Shown here: positions 51,997 through 63,745 of the stretch, in pieces
Layout of the letters: each line of letters starts with the position of its first letter
Numbering within the stretch: the first letter of the stretch is position 1
Origin: Whitmania pigra
Taxonomy: Eukaryota; Annelida; Clitellata; Hirudinida; Haemopidae
Assembly: GCA_021613335.1 (NCBI GenBank)
Contig: JAJTWR010000302.1
Location: 558,501 to 622,500, forward strand
Reading direction: 5' to 3'
Length of the DNA stretch: 64,000 nt
Made by a program: the position numbers and the translations under genes
The notes under the pieces: model-generated
What the model was told of the DNA's origin: nothing
Seen by the model: the letters and a program-made list of their open reading frames with translations, nothing else
Database searches by the model: none

Positions 51997-52204
51997 AGAC
52001 AAGGCAAAGACCCAAGGATTCCAGGACTATGCTGTTCTTTGGAATATTCACTGGTTTCAAATTCCGAATTAACTTTTAAATATACTCATTTTTACCTGAA
52101 ATTCTAAATTGACGACAATTAATTCGATGCATTTTTTGGAAATAAATTTGATTGCATCTTTTTAAACAGTTTTTGTATGTTGTTGAAATGATCGGAGTTT
52201 GTAA

Positions 52205-52605
52205 TCAACTCATAAGACGCCATACAAATGAACTATTATCATTGGCAACGTACGACAATATATATTTTTATTAAAAATAATTACAGCAAAGGTCCAGTCA
52301 TTCTACAAATTTTATTACAAAACCCTCAAAATAAAAATAAAAAATGTTTTAGGAAAGCATACAAAATTAGTAAAGTTTTAGCAATGTTTAGCAAGCAGAG
52401 ACGGCCAATTTCTCCTCCATTACATTAGTTCATCTTTCCTCCTCATCGGCTCCGAGTACCTTTTCTGTAACTCGTTATTAAATTCAGTTTAAGTCACACT
52501 GAACCAAGTGGAAAATCTAGTATCAAGTCTAGAAATTAATAAAACCACTAACATGGTGCGTGTGTAAAGGTTACAAGCGCCCCCTAATTTTAGTGTACGA
52601 ATTTT
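52205..52605. repeat. Duplicated 400-bp flank, copy 1
   Basis: AAATGAACTATTATCATTGG to GCGCCCCCTAATTTTAGTGT recurs at 60912-61294 with few changes, in both cases just after a lectin last exon. No coding similarity recognised. Confidence 0.8.
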
Positions 52606-52759
52606 TATTATTATTATTATTATTATTATCATCATCATCATCAACATCACAATAGTCATTATTATGTTGAAAGAATCGCAAGATTTACCATATTACGCAG
52701 CAGTAAGATGGCTATGTTGCGAGGACGTCATGAGCAGGTGACTTCCTGGAAAGTAAAGG

Positions 52760-52906
52760 AAAGCAGACGTATAGTGAGAAAAACATTCCCTGCACTGTAT
52801 TAAGTAACTTTAATTTTTTTGTTCGGACCTTGGGTGTTTATTCAGCCCTCAAACTGTTGTTTGGTAGTTAATGCAGCCCTTGGGCTAAAACGTTTGGAGA
52901 CCCCGG
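52760..52906 (+). mobile_element. Short hAT 3' end upstream of lectin F
   Basis: Terminal 150 bp only, ending CGTTTGGAGACCCCGGG, diverged version of the ends at 34597 and 43268. Confidence 0.6.
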
Positions 52907-53320
52907 GTTTAGACCGACCAAATGGTTATATCCGGTTGCGCCCCGAAAACTTCAGAAGATCCAAAGATTTGGTTTGAAAACGGAGGAAACCCTTCTGAGA
53001 ATTCCTGTTAATTCAAGACTCCAAGGTTATCAATAAACTCTATACGAAAAAGTAATTAATGCGAGTTAATTAATTGAAACATTATTTTATGAATTATGAT
53101 TTACATAATATTTTGAAATTATTAACAATTTGAAAATCGGAAATTATTTCTTTCATCATCTATTGGTTTCCGTGTTTGTGATCAATTCTGACATCTTGTG
53201 GTGTACCCACCATATTGTACCCATATTGAATCTAGTCTTTGAAAGGGGAACAGCTGTTTCGATGATTTGTATCTCCAACAAAACAATGATTGAATTGTGA
53301 TGAAAAACAAGGCTGCATGT

Positions 53321-53328
53321 TATAAAAG
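53321..53328 (+). promoter_or_regulatory. TATA box of lectin F
   Basis: TATAAAAG, 64 nt from its end to the start codon at 53393. Sequence further upstream differs from units A-D but matches unit H. Confidence 0.78.
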
Positions 53329-53392
53329 AGACTTGTTGAGTCAGAGATTTCATGGTCTACAAAGTTCTCTTTTTTATCATTTTCATTTAGAA

Positions 53393-56300
53393 ATGCTGAA
53401 ATTTCTTTTTCTCCTCGGCGTTGCTCTGCAACACTTCCTAGCAATGGGACAAGGTAAAATTATGATTAGTATTGTACTAATGTATTAGTACTTATTATTT
53501 TTTAGTGTGGTTGTTATGATTGTCAAGTTATATTATTGTCTCAGGGCTATATAATTACAATGCAGCGTTATTGGAACGCTAGTTCACTGTAGTGTGAAGT
53601 ATTATGATTGCGAACTAAAGTCCGATTGCTTTGCTATCTTTCTATCTCCCACTCTCTCCTTCTGAGGCTGCCTGTCTAGTACATAACAATTGGCGACGAG
53701 GATTTTGACGAACATATGCATTGAAAATGATGTAACCAATCGAGAATATCCTTCAGTTTATGATTGCGAGGGAAGAGAAATATGCGGAAGAACACCGACA
53801 GGAAGAAGAAAAACATCGTGAAGAAATGTTGATGTTGATCAGAGAGTTGGTAACTCCGATGTTCTGTATCACAGAGTTTGCAAAAAAATCGGCAAATTCA
53901 CGCATGATCCGGAAGCGAACAATTTCGAGAAATTGGTTCCAGAAATTTGAAAGAAGTATTTCAAGCCAGAGTTTTCACAAACACAGTGAAAAGGTTGACC
54001 TTCTGGTTTCTCTGATGGACTCGAATAGATAGGCTCAATTTTCAGCAAGGATTTCACCAAAGCCGCCGTCAGAGTTGAGCTGGGAAGTTGATATGAACTC
54101 AGTTTTTTATGTATTTCTAATAAAAGTATCTGTAACGTAATCTTATGTGTAATCTGAAAAGGTAATTGAAGAGACGAAAAATGATAAAGTACTAAATCAA
54201 TGAATAAATTGTCTAAGCAATGGAAAGTGGCCCTAGCAATGGTGTCTAGCAAATTGTCAAGATATTATGCAATTAGACAGGCAGTTTCAGTTCATTCAGA
54301 ATGTCTTTTCTACGGCGGTGATACCCAAAAGTCTATCAACCGTATGAAGGCCTTGGCTAAAGCATATGTTTACTGGACAAACATAAACAATGACAGAAGA
54401 TTTAGTCAAGTCTTGTCAGAGTTTCCAGGAAGCAGCCAAAAATCCTATTAAGGCATCACTATGTTCGTGGCCTAAGGAAAATAAACCTTGGGATAGGATT
54501 CACATTGATTTCGCAGGCCCGTTAGAAGGGAGAATGTATATGATATTAGACGATGCATACTCAAAATGACTATTAGTGTATAGTATTGTTGTAAACTTAG
54601 ATTTTTGGAAGTTAATTAAGTTTATATTGCTAATATAGTTAAATTTGTACTTAATTATATTTGGCATCTTTTCCGGGCACGTGGGATCTATTTTTGCTAC
54701 AGAAAGGCATTCTCGATAATCACCTGACAAACAACGAGAATCAAGACAACTTAGAAGCCCAAATAACCATTTGCATCCTTAAGTACCTCAATTCCTTAAA
54801 CGCTTAACTTCTATTATTCAGTTCCGTTAACTGAATACCTGCTCTAATAAACTTATTAGTTAACTTACTTATTTGCGGACCCCCGGGTTATTTCATTGTG
54901 TCAGGAGTGGGATCCCAAAAAGTAAGTCATGAGCAAGGTCTTAGAAGATTTAACTTTTGCTGGAATGAGACGTGAGTTTAAGTTGAGGCAAATGGATTCG
55001 AAAGGCTCCAGGGAAGAATTGCAGGATCGCCTGCTGTCGTGGATAGTAGACCAGGGTGAGGATCCAGAAGCTTATATATTTGTTGATCCGGGTCTGAAAT
55101 GGGTGATGGGAAATATGGATAAAATGATGCAAAGCTTTGAAGAAAAGATGGAAAAAGTAACTGAGGTTTTCTCCAACAAGGCCTCTACTAGCTACCAACC
55201 GGAGGAGACTCCATCAAGCACCATAAACATCATGCCAGCTGAGGCCTCAGCAGTTTACCCGATTGCCACACTGGTTTCGGTTGAGAAGGAGACCGAGGAA
55301 ATTGTAGATGGAAGAACTTTGGAAAGCGAAGTGTTTCTTCCATGGAGTGAGGAATCGGGAATGGAGCTGAGGGAAGAGCTGGGTGAGGAGAACGGTGCTG
55401 AGGAGACCTTTGCTGAGGTGAGTGAGGCCAGTTTGGTAGTTGACGGGACAGTCCAATAGTGGAGCTCCCAATAAATGTTGAGAATGAGGACAAAGGTGAG
55501 CTGAGGGAAAGTTTCGCAAACTCCAGAGAAGTCGCGCCAGTGCCCGATGAGCCAATTCCGTGCACGATTGCCTCGTTGGTATCGGTTGTGGAGAGAACCG
55601 AAGAAATAATTGAAGGGGGGACTTTGGGAGAGACCAGAGTGGAGCCTCCTCGAGTTGAGGAATCAGTGGAGGAACTGGACCCGGAAAACAGTGGCGATCG
55701 ATTTGAGTTGGAGGTTTCCGAATTTGATTCAGCTGTAGATGTCGTGGAGGTTGGAGCTGCGGAGGTCATTGTAACTGAGGGTGGAGATGTTGGCGGTGAG
55801 GTACTCGGCGGTCGTGAGTATGTGGTTGATAAGGTTGGATCAATGTCTGAGGAGTTCATTTGTGGAGTTCTCAGCCAGGGCGGGTTTTCTGACCTTCGGA
55901 GGTCGTCGGAGATTCGAGGCGAGCATTTAGTGCTGTTGGCTGTTTTGCTGATCTTTTTCAGTAAGCGTTTTAGTAGAGATACCAGAGGAGGACGGGCTCG
56001 CATTGAAACAATGATGGTACATGGGCACCGTGTTAGAGATTGTGTCCCGAGAGTAAAAATGAAGCTGGCACACATTCGCCGACTGGCGAAGTACCACGGG
56101 GAGCAGCAGTCTGTTCGGGACGAACAGATTTAAAGGAGGGGTGTAATGTTGTAAACTTAGATTTTTGGAAGTTAATTAAGTTTATATTGCTAATATAGTT
56201 AAATTTGTACTTAATTATATTTGGCATCTTTTCCGGGCACGTGGGATCTATTTTTGCTACAGAAAGGCATTCTCGATAATCACCTGACAAACAACGAGAA

Positions 56301-58565
56301 TCAAGACAACTTAGAAGCCCAAATAACCATTTGCATCCTTAAGTACCTCAATTCCTTAAACGCTTAACTTCTATTATTCAGTTCCGTTAACTGAATACCT
56401 GCTCTAATAAACTTATTAGTTAACTTACTTATTTGCGGACCCCCGGGTTATTTCAGTATTATGATTGTGAAATAAAGTCCGATTGCTTTGCTGTCTCCCT
56501 TTCTATCTGAGGCTGTCTGTATAGTACATAGCACATTATGATATTATTGTTATCGGTCATAACAATATCATTTCAATTTGATTGTGGTTGAGGTTATCAA
56601 TTAAGTTATCTTTCAAACTCTTTCCATTCAATTTAATTTGATTTTTAATTTCAGAGTGTGTGTCATGTCCAGAAGGCTTCACCAACTTCGTGCAGCAGAA
56701 CAAGTGCTACAAGGCTTTCTCGATGAAGGTAAAGTGGAACGATGCTCAGACCATCTGCGAAAAGTTTGGTTCCCATCTTGTGACCATCACAAGTGCTGAC
56801 AGCCTGAATCCACTGAAAGTAGTGATTGACCCGATAAAAGGTATTGTTGTATGTTAATTCCACTGTAACTGAAACTACATTCAAATGATATATTTGCGTT
56901 ATGATTCCATACAAATTAAACATTAACTGTTATATATGTAATGTTTTAAATATTTGTCAAGTATAAATGAACATTTTAAAAACTTTCTGGCGTGCCCATC
57001 CAGTTATTTTTTAAAACATCTTAAATAAGGCATCGCGTAACCGGCGCTACATTTTTTTTGCCGTCATTTTAGAGCATGCAATATAATTTTAAATTTATAC
57101 TTTTAAGTCAGTAATTTGGTATCGTATTGTTTAACAGAAAGATTTGACATTATAATGATATCACATTCAGTGTTGAAATTCAAATAACTAAACTGTAATG
57201 TAAGAATTCAAGAGGAACTGACGCAACGTATGCGCGTAACTGACGCTACCTTTTTGAAATAGGTAAATCTAGATCGTAACCGTAGAAAATTATGTTATCA
57301 AAAATAGTTTGTATAGTTAGAACTCCTTAATATTAAAATAAAGAATATTCAGCATTAACTTCATCTAGATTTAGCACTTTGAAGCCATCCATAATAGTGA
57401 TCTACATTGCATCAGAGGTTCAGAAAATCAGGTGCTCTTTTGATTTCTGCATCTTAGTAGGAGTTACATCCAGGTCACTTGTTTTCACCTTGACATAATC
57501 AAAATCTTGAAACCATAGACTGCAAAAGATTTTTCTACATCGACGACAAGTGACAATTTCAGTGATAAAATTGGATCTGGAGTTGTTGATTAAAAGATTT
57601 CAAGTTTAGAGATTAATAGATTCAGTCTCGGGTGACTTTGGCGAACCATGCTCCCGATCTCATAATTCTGCCATTGAACAGATTATTCTAGAAATGTTGT
57701 GCAATCTGAACAAAAAGGAAACTACTGATACCATAATTTATCAAAGAACTGGTTATTATGCATCTCAGTGCTTACTACCAAATGCCATATAGGAAAAGTT
57801 TGCTTACCGTACAGCTCTCAAATTTGTTTTCAAACTTTTAATCACTTGTTGCAACTGAATTTTTGGCATCTCAGGAACTGCTTGACAACCTTTCACGTTT
57901 GAAAATTAACTGGAATATGTTTTATTATGCTGGGAAGACAAGTTGACAACATGAAACTTCAAATTTCATTCATAATTGTCTTGCATGTTGTGTCAGTTAA
58001 GTAATTTGCATCGTCGCTCATAAACATATTGGCTTGCACCACTGATTTGTCTGCTATAAAATCAAACAAGAACGAAAATTTAAACTTAAATTTATTACAT
58101 TTTATACTTATAACATTGATAATAAATTAAGACTAAAAAATTATAAAAATTGCTAAAATGATTTTTTGAGTCATAGGAAACATTTTCCTTGGAATTCACC
58201 AGTAAATACTTACTGGTTCTAAAGTTATTTCGTTCAGATTATTTTTTACTATTACGTATTATTTGTTAATATAATTTCATTGCATTTCAATTTTTTTATA
58301 AGCGTCCTGCATGAACCCGGGCTTTCGAAAGCCTACGTTTTGGACTGCCGGGAAAAGAAAGTACTCCAATGGTCCGTTCACCTGGGTCCCCAAACGTGGT
58401 ATCAACATGGAGATGCTGTACACAAACTGGCTCAAAGGAGAACCCAATAACGCTAAAGGAAATGAAGATTGCTTTTACTTCGTGGCTGACGATAGCAATA
58501 ATCTGCAATGGAACGATGATCCCTGTGAATCGCTTAACTGCTTCGTCTGTGAAGTAGACTTATGA
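53393..58565 (+). CDS. Secreted C-type lectin F (EPN, WND)
   Basis: Exons 53393-53453 (signal peptide MLKFLFLLGVALQHFLAMGQ), 56655-56840 and 58303-58565; 169 residues. CTLD: CVSCPEGFTNFVQQNKC, WNDAQTICEKFGSH, FWTAGKRKYSNGPFTWVP, WLKGEPNNAKGNEDC, LQWNDDPC, CFVCEVDL; mannose-type EPN with intact WND. Intron 1 is about 3.2 kb because it holds a gypsy remnant with a nested LTR element; only the first bases of a cassette remain at 53545. A 1.27-kb hAT sits in the 3' UTR before the AATAAA at 59986-59991. Best match is lectin E. Confidence 0.85.
53588..54586 (+). mobile_element. Mag-like Ty3/gypsy remnant: LTR, primer site, gag start, integrase piece
   Basis: LTR about 53588-53688 ending TAGTACATAACA; primer site TGGCGACGAGGAT at 53691-53703, complementary to the 3' end of tRNA-Ser(GCT). 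Gag start frame from about 53760 (MIAREEKYAEEHRQEEEKHR) is broken by frameshifts; an integrase strip follows at 54240-54580. Its 3' LTR is split by the nested element and continues at 56460-56532. Lies in lectin F intron 1. Confidence 0.82.
54929..55459 (+). CDS. ORF1 of the LTR element, SAP-like N terminus
   Basis: 176 codons from ATG at 54929, 14 nt after the primer site. N-terminal 45 residues look like a SAP helix-turn-helix (LEDLTFAGMRREFKLRQ, then GSREELQDRLLSW), a fold found at the start of some Ty3/gypsy Gag proteins. The rest is acidic. Likely Gag N-terminal part; no zinc knuckle is seen. Ends with TAG overlapping the next frame. Confidence 0.7.
   Translation: MSKVLEDLTFAGMRREFKLRQMDSKGSREELQDRLLSWIVDQGEDPEAYIFVDPGLKWVMGNMDKMMQSFEEKMEKVTEVFSNKASTSYQPEETPSSTINIMPAEASAVYPIATLVSVEKETEEIVDGRTLESEVFLPWSEESGMELREELGEENGAEETFAEVSEASLVVDGTVQ
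55459..56133 (+). CDS. ORF2 of the LTR element, acidic protein of unknown role
   Basis: Open frame of about 224 codons directly following ORF1 in another frame; no ATG at its start, so it is either reached by frameshift or was once continuous with ORF1. It repeats an ORF1 motif (TLVSVEKETEEIVDG versus SLVSVVERTEEIIEG), has one hydrophobic strip (HLVLLAVLLIFF) and a basic end (RRLAKYHGEQQ). The end may be the last part of a pol-like chain. No function assigned. Confidence 0.55.
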   Translation: MELPINVENEDKGELRESFANSREVAPVPDEPIPCTIASLVSVVERTEEIIEGGTLGETRVEPPRVEESVEELDPENSGDRFELEVSEFDSAVDVVEVGAAEVIVTEGGDVGGEVLGGREYVVDKVGSMSEEFICGVLSQGGFSDLRRSSEIRGEHLVLLAVLLIFFSKRFSRDTRGGRARIETMMVHGHRVRDCVPRVKMKLAHIRRLAKYHGEQQSVRDEQI

Positions 58566-58655
58566 AGGCAAGGCAAAGTCTCATGGATTCAATGACTACG
58601 CTGTCCTTTGGAATTTTCACCTGGTTTCAAATTCCAAATTAACATTTCAATATAC

Positions 58656-59923
58656 TAGAGATGGGTAATTACTAACGATAAGTAGTTAAGTACTAGTTAT
58701 TCAAAACTTTTTAAAAAATAGTTAAAAAATAGTTTATTTATTTTTCTAATAATAATAGTTTTATTAACTATTTTTTTTAAATAGTTAAAAAATAGTAGTT
58801 AACTATTTGTAGTTAATAACTACTTTAAAAGTAGTACTTTTTAACTACTTTTAATAAAATGTCAAGATTTTAAAATACAATTTGGTACATCACTGTATAA
58901 GCTTAGTTTCTTTGATTTCAAATTTTGCTTACTATAGCCATTTTTCACTTTTGAATTATTACTTAGTAGCCATATTTTGAAAACGTTTTATATAAATTGT
59001 GAGACGTAATCGAGCGCCTAGAACTCTGACTATCCATATTTGGTAATAATCTGTTAGTTTGATTCTCCAACATCATTCCTGATGTTAGTCGTCCAATGAC
59101 TCTGCAAAGCAATCAAGAAAAAATGTTCAGCTCACAATCAATCTAAGAATGACAATCAAAAGTTTCTGACATTAGGAAAGCCTTCGACTTGTTTTTATTC
59201 GTAGATTGAAAAGTTACAAAACAAATTCCATATCACGTAATTCTGGTTACGCAAGTGTTCCTCAGCTAGTTGATGGAGACATTCAGCTAAAGTACCTCCT
59301 CTGTTTTAAACACATAATGTCAGCAATAATCATTCTACTTCCAAATTACAATTTCCTTATGCAATACTTACATCCAGGATGTAACATCCTATTATTTTTC
59401 AAACTCAGCAAGGAATGTACATTATCTACTCAATTATCCAACTGTTTGTGCTGCATTCATCAAGCTTAATGCGACATTACCAAGTTCTGCATCAGTTGAA
59501 AGACTTTTAGTGTAGCAGGTTTTACGTTTCAGGCGATGTAAATTATCGGATAATCATATCGACATGATGATTTTTTTTAAGAGATCGCTTAAAACATCCA
59601 TTGTATACTTCTGTTTTTGATTAATTTGGACAATAAAATTTTGTTGATAATGTTATGCTAGTGTAAATAAATATGCTAATAAATTATATCTTGTTCAGTT
59701 GTCCAGAAAATTAATTTTATCAAATGTCAACTGTAAAGTAGTTAAAAAATAGTTAAAAAAGTAGTTAACTACTATGCAAGTAGTTAAGGAGTAGTTGCTA
59801 ACTACTTTTTTAAAAAGTAGTTAAAAATAGTTACTAACTACTTTTTTATAAAAATAGTTAATGCGACATTATTGTAGTTAACTACTTTTTAACTACTTTT
59901 TAAGTAGTTAAAGCCCATCTCTA
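58656..59923 (+). mobile_element. hAT element in the 3' UTR of lectin F
   Basis: Inverted ends TAGAGATGGG / CCCATCTCTA; imperfect 8-bp duplication CAATATAC / AAATATAA (paralogs have AAATATAC or AAATATAA here). Near 59455-59570 a broken hAT dimerisation motif (LPSSASVERLF). Both ends are rich in TAGTTAAAAAGTAGTTAACTA palindromes. 1268 bp, decayed. Confidence 0.8.
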
Positions 59924-60435
59924 AAATATAATAATTTTAATTGAAATTCTAGATTGACGACAATTAATTTAATGAATTTTTTGGTAATAAATTTGATTGC
60001 ATCCTTTTAAACAGTTTTTTGTTATTGGTAAAACGATCGAAGTTTGTACCCAACAAATATTAATATTTAAATTTCTTAAGCAAGGCTTCACCTGGAATTA
60101 ATATTAAATTAACTTTTACGAAAAAAAAATATGTAATTCAAATGTTTTTCACAATGTATTTCCTAAGGCCTATGAAAACCTGTTACGTCTTCAATTTCTA
60201 GGTAAGAACATGTTTTTAATGTTTGGTATCATCTAGGGATGTCACCGAGTACAGAATATTTTATCGCAAAAGTTTGATATTTTTTAACATTCGCGTTAAG
60301 ACGAGTTAAACGAAGTAAAAGGGGATTTTGTATAACGACATAATTTTAAGACTAGTTAACAAATCTAATTTAATATAGAAATATTTTTTTTTTATTTCTG
60401 AACCGATCTAAACAGATACCGATGTTGTATACTAT

Positions 60436-60529
60436 TGTGTATAGTATTATGATTGTGAAATAAAGTCCGGTTGCTTTGCTATCTTTCTATCTCCCTCACA
60501 CTCTGAGTTTGCCTGTCTAGTACATAACA
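60436..60529 (+). mobile_element. Solo LTR of the Mag-like gypsy
   Basis: GTATAGTATTATGATTGTGAAATAAAGTCC to TAGTACATAACA, matching the LTR at 53588 and 49481. No internal region. Confidence 0.7.
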
Positions 60530-60564
60530 AATATATTATTTGTGGAGATTACAACATAATAATA

Positions 60565-60794
60565 CGCATACTGGTCGGCAGGAACAAGATACTGCTCGAC
60601 CAACAACTTTGTTTGGTACCTCAACAAAGTGTAAAATGGCCGGTGTCGCACACAAACTGGATTTCAGGAAAACCAAACAATTAGGGCTATAACGAACACT
60701 GTCTCCTTATCCAACCTCAGCAAGATGGTAGAGTGATGGAGCGATGTGCCCTGCAATTTTGAATTATGCTTTATCTGTGAGATCGACCTTTAAA
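60565..60794 (+). pseudogene. Lectin G, wrecked CTLD last exon
   Basis: With frame changes and stops it reads an opening like WSAGTRYC, a HTNW strip, DVPCNF and an ending CFICEIDL. It aligns with the last exon of the array genes but is the most diverged copy. No partner exon. Confidence 0.75.
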
Positions 60795-60911
60795 GAGAAA
60801 GTATGAGGTCAAATCTCAGGTTTATCCAATCTCGGGTAGAATAGGTTACATAGCTTATAAAGCTTACATAAAAATTTCAAAATTTCAATGACCATCATTC
60901 CTAGCGCCTCT

Positions 60912-61294
60912 GAAGCTACAAATGAACTATTATTATTGGCAACGTACGACAATATATATTTTTATTAAAAATAATTACAGCAAAGGTCCAGTCATTCTAC
61001 AAATTTTATTACAAAACCTCGAAAATAAAAATAAAAAAATTTTTTACGTCAAACATACAAAATTAGTAAAGTTGTAGCAATATTAAGCAGGCAGAAACGG
61101 CCAATTTATCCTCCATTACACTAGTTCATATTTCCTCCTCATCGGTTCCGAGTAACTCCTATGTAACTCGTTATTAATTTCAGTTTAAGTCACACTGAAC
61201 CAAGTGGAAAATCTAGTATCAAGTCAAGAAATTAATAAAACCACTAACACGGTGCATGTGTAAAGTTTACAAGCGCCCCCTAATTTTAGTGTAA
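60912..61294. repeat. Duplicated 400-bp flank, copy 2
   Basis: Second copy of 52205-52605; shows lectin units E/F and G share a downstream boundary. Confidence 0.8.
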
Positions 61295-61344
61295 CTCCTA
61301 AAACATTAAACCGTTCAAAGCCAAATTTGGAAATTGTAAGTAGA

Positions 61345-61430
61345 CTAGTTGTTTACCCGGCTTTGCCCTGTAGTAGACTTGCAATTCAATAAACAATGTA
61401 TAGTATAAATGTTTTTTAGAAAGATTGCCA
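61345..61430 (-). mobile_element. Helitron 3' end fragment
   Basis: Reverse complement reads GGGCAAAGCCGGGTAAACAA then CTAG followed by T: the hairpin-plus-CTRR end typical of Helitrons, related to the end at 22187 including the upstream TTCAATTGCAA block. Confidence 0.75.
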
Positions 61431-61960
61431 AGCAATTAAATAGATGTGAATTTGTTGTTTCTGGATTTTACAAGGCTATGTAACAAAATATGTCAGCGGG
61501 AGATCTCAAAAACTTCGACAAAAAATGCGAAAACTCTTTCGTGAAGCTTCTCAGAAAATTCCTCTGCAAACCAGCTTATAACAGACTTGAAACTAAATGT
61601 CTGTAAAAAGAGTCTGCAATTACTTGGTTACCATTGGAAAATTTAAATATGAGACGTTTGAAGGTTCTGCATCTCAAAGAAGGTCGCAGAAAGGTGCATG
61701 TGGAATGGGCCAATAATATGATTGACTTCAAATCGGTGTGGAACCAAACAATTTTCTGATTAGATAACATTTAATTTGGATGGACCAGATGGCAGCCAAT
61801 ATTACTGGCACCATTTAATTATGGAAAAGAAGACCTACTTTTACAGACAACAAGTAGGAGGCTGTTGGACACTGAACTTCGGTTTCCAAAGGAGTGAGTA
61901 GCAATAATCTTCAATAATTGATTCGCGAGCAATAACAAGTGAATTGTTCTTTGCGAGATT
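61431..61960. other. Unassigned sequence
   Basis: Short open stretches on both strands with many stops; possibly a decayed transposon gene, but I recognise no motif. Confidence 0.4.
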
Positions 61961-61962
61961 GA

Positions 61963-62200
<238 letters not shown>

Positions 62201-62438
62201 GTTGCAATATTAACCATATCAGGAAAACACTATTCATAATCACATTGCTTATCTCACTAGAGTTGAATTATTTGAATACAATTGTAAGTACTCGATAGCT
62301 GCCAAACGATGTCACTCAATTTTGAATTGCTTCTTGCTAGCGATGATGACGATGATGATGTTTAATGATAATGGTGGCGTATTTTTTTAGTCCAACTGTT
62401 TCGCGAGCAATAGCAAGTGAATTGTTCTTTACGAATTA

Positions 62439-62852
<414 letters not shown>

Positions 62853-62929
62853 ATCACAATAGTCATTATTATGTTGAAAGAAGCGCAAGATTTACCATAT
62901 TACGCAGCAGTAATATGGCTAAGTTGAAA

Positions 62930-63066
62930 TGAAAGCAGATGTGTAATGAGAAAAACATTCCCTGCACTGTATTATGTAACTTTGATTTTTTTGTTTGGAC
63001 CTTGGGTGTGTAGTCACTGTTTGGTAGTTAATGCAGCCCTCGGGCTAAAACGTTTGGAGACCCCGG
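62930..63066 (+). mobile_element. Short hAT 3' end upstream of lectin H
   Basis: Ends CGTTTGGAGACCCCGGG, as at 52906; same position relative to the promoter as in unit F. Confidence 0.6.
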
Positions 63067-63481
63067 GTTTAGACCGACCGTATGGGGATATCCGGTTGAC
63101 CATCGGATGTGCCCCGAAAACTTCAGGACCAAAGATTTGGTTTGAAAATGAAGGAAACCCTTCTGAGAATTCCTGTTGATTCAAGGCTCTAAGTCCATCA
63201 ACAAACTCTATGTAATTAAAAAAGTAATTAATGCGAATTAATTAATTAAAACATTATTTTATGAATTATGATTTACGTAATATTTTGAAATTATTAACAA
63301 TCTGGAAATCGGAAATTATTTTTTTCATCATCTATTGGTTTTCCGTGTTTGTGATCAATTCTGACATCTTGTGGTGTACACACGATATCGAACCCAGTCT
63401 TTGAAAGGGAAACAGCTGTTTCGATGATTTGTATCTCCAACAAAACAATGATTGAATTGTGATGAAAAACAAGCTGCATGT

Positions 63482-63489
63482 TATAAAAG
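63482..63489 (+). promoter_or_regulatory. TATA box of lectin H
   Basis: TATAAAAG, 64 nt from its end to the start codon at 63554. Confidence 0.78.
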
Positions 63490-63553
63490 AGACTTCTCGA
63501 GTCAGAAATTTCATGATCTACAAAGTCCTCTTTTTGATCATTTACATTTAGAA

Positions 63554-63614
63554 ATGCTGAAATTTCTTTTTCTCCTCGGCGTTGCTCTGCAACCCTTCCA
63601 AGCAATGGTAGAAG
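63554..63614 (+). CDS. Lectin H signal-peptide exon (gene continues beyond the window)
   Basis: ATG then LKFLFLLGVALQPFQAMVE, donor GTGAAA, phase 1, as in the other units. A gypsy copy follows in intron 1 as in F, so the CTLD exons should lie right of the window. Confidence 0.75.
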
Positions 63615-63745
63615 GTGAAATTATGATTAGTTGTACTAATGTATTAGTACTTATTATTTTTTAATGTTGTTGTTATGATTGTCAAGTTATATTATTGTCT
63701 CAGGGCTATATAATAACAATACAGCGTTTTGGAACACTAGTCCAC

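Larger units (their letters stand above)
54587..56455 (+). mobile_element. 1.87-kb non-autonomous LTR retrotransposon with identical LTRs
   Basis: LTRs 54587-54895 and 56147-56455 (309 bp, TG..CA, identical by eye). 4-bp duplication GTAT on both sides. Primer site right after the 5' LTR, TGTCAGGAGTGGGAT, matches the complement of a tRNA-Leu 3' end. Polypurine tract AAAGGAGGGG just before the 3' LTR. It encodes two frames but no protease, RT or integrase. It is inserted in a gypsy LTR, whose intact form is at 49481. Confidence 0.92.

Noticed and set aside
54500..54730. Minus-strand frame starting MSGDYRECLSV (also 56033-56290, and plus strand at 44414)
   Set aside because: It is the antisense of the 309-bp LTR and repeats wherever that LTR occurs.
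55230..56075. 281-residue Ser/Pro/Thr-rich minus-strand frame
   Set aside because: Antisense to ORF1 and ORF2 of the LTR element, whose sense strand is set by primer site and polypurine tract.
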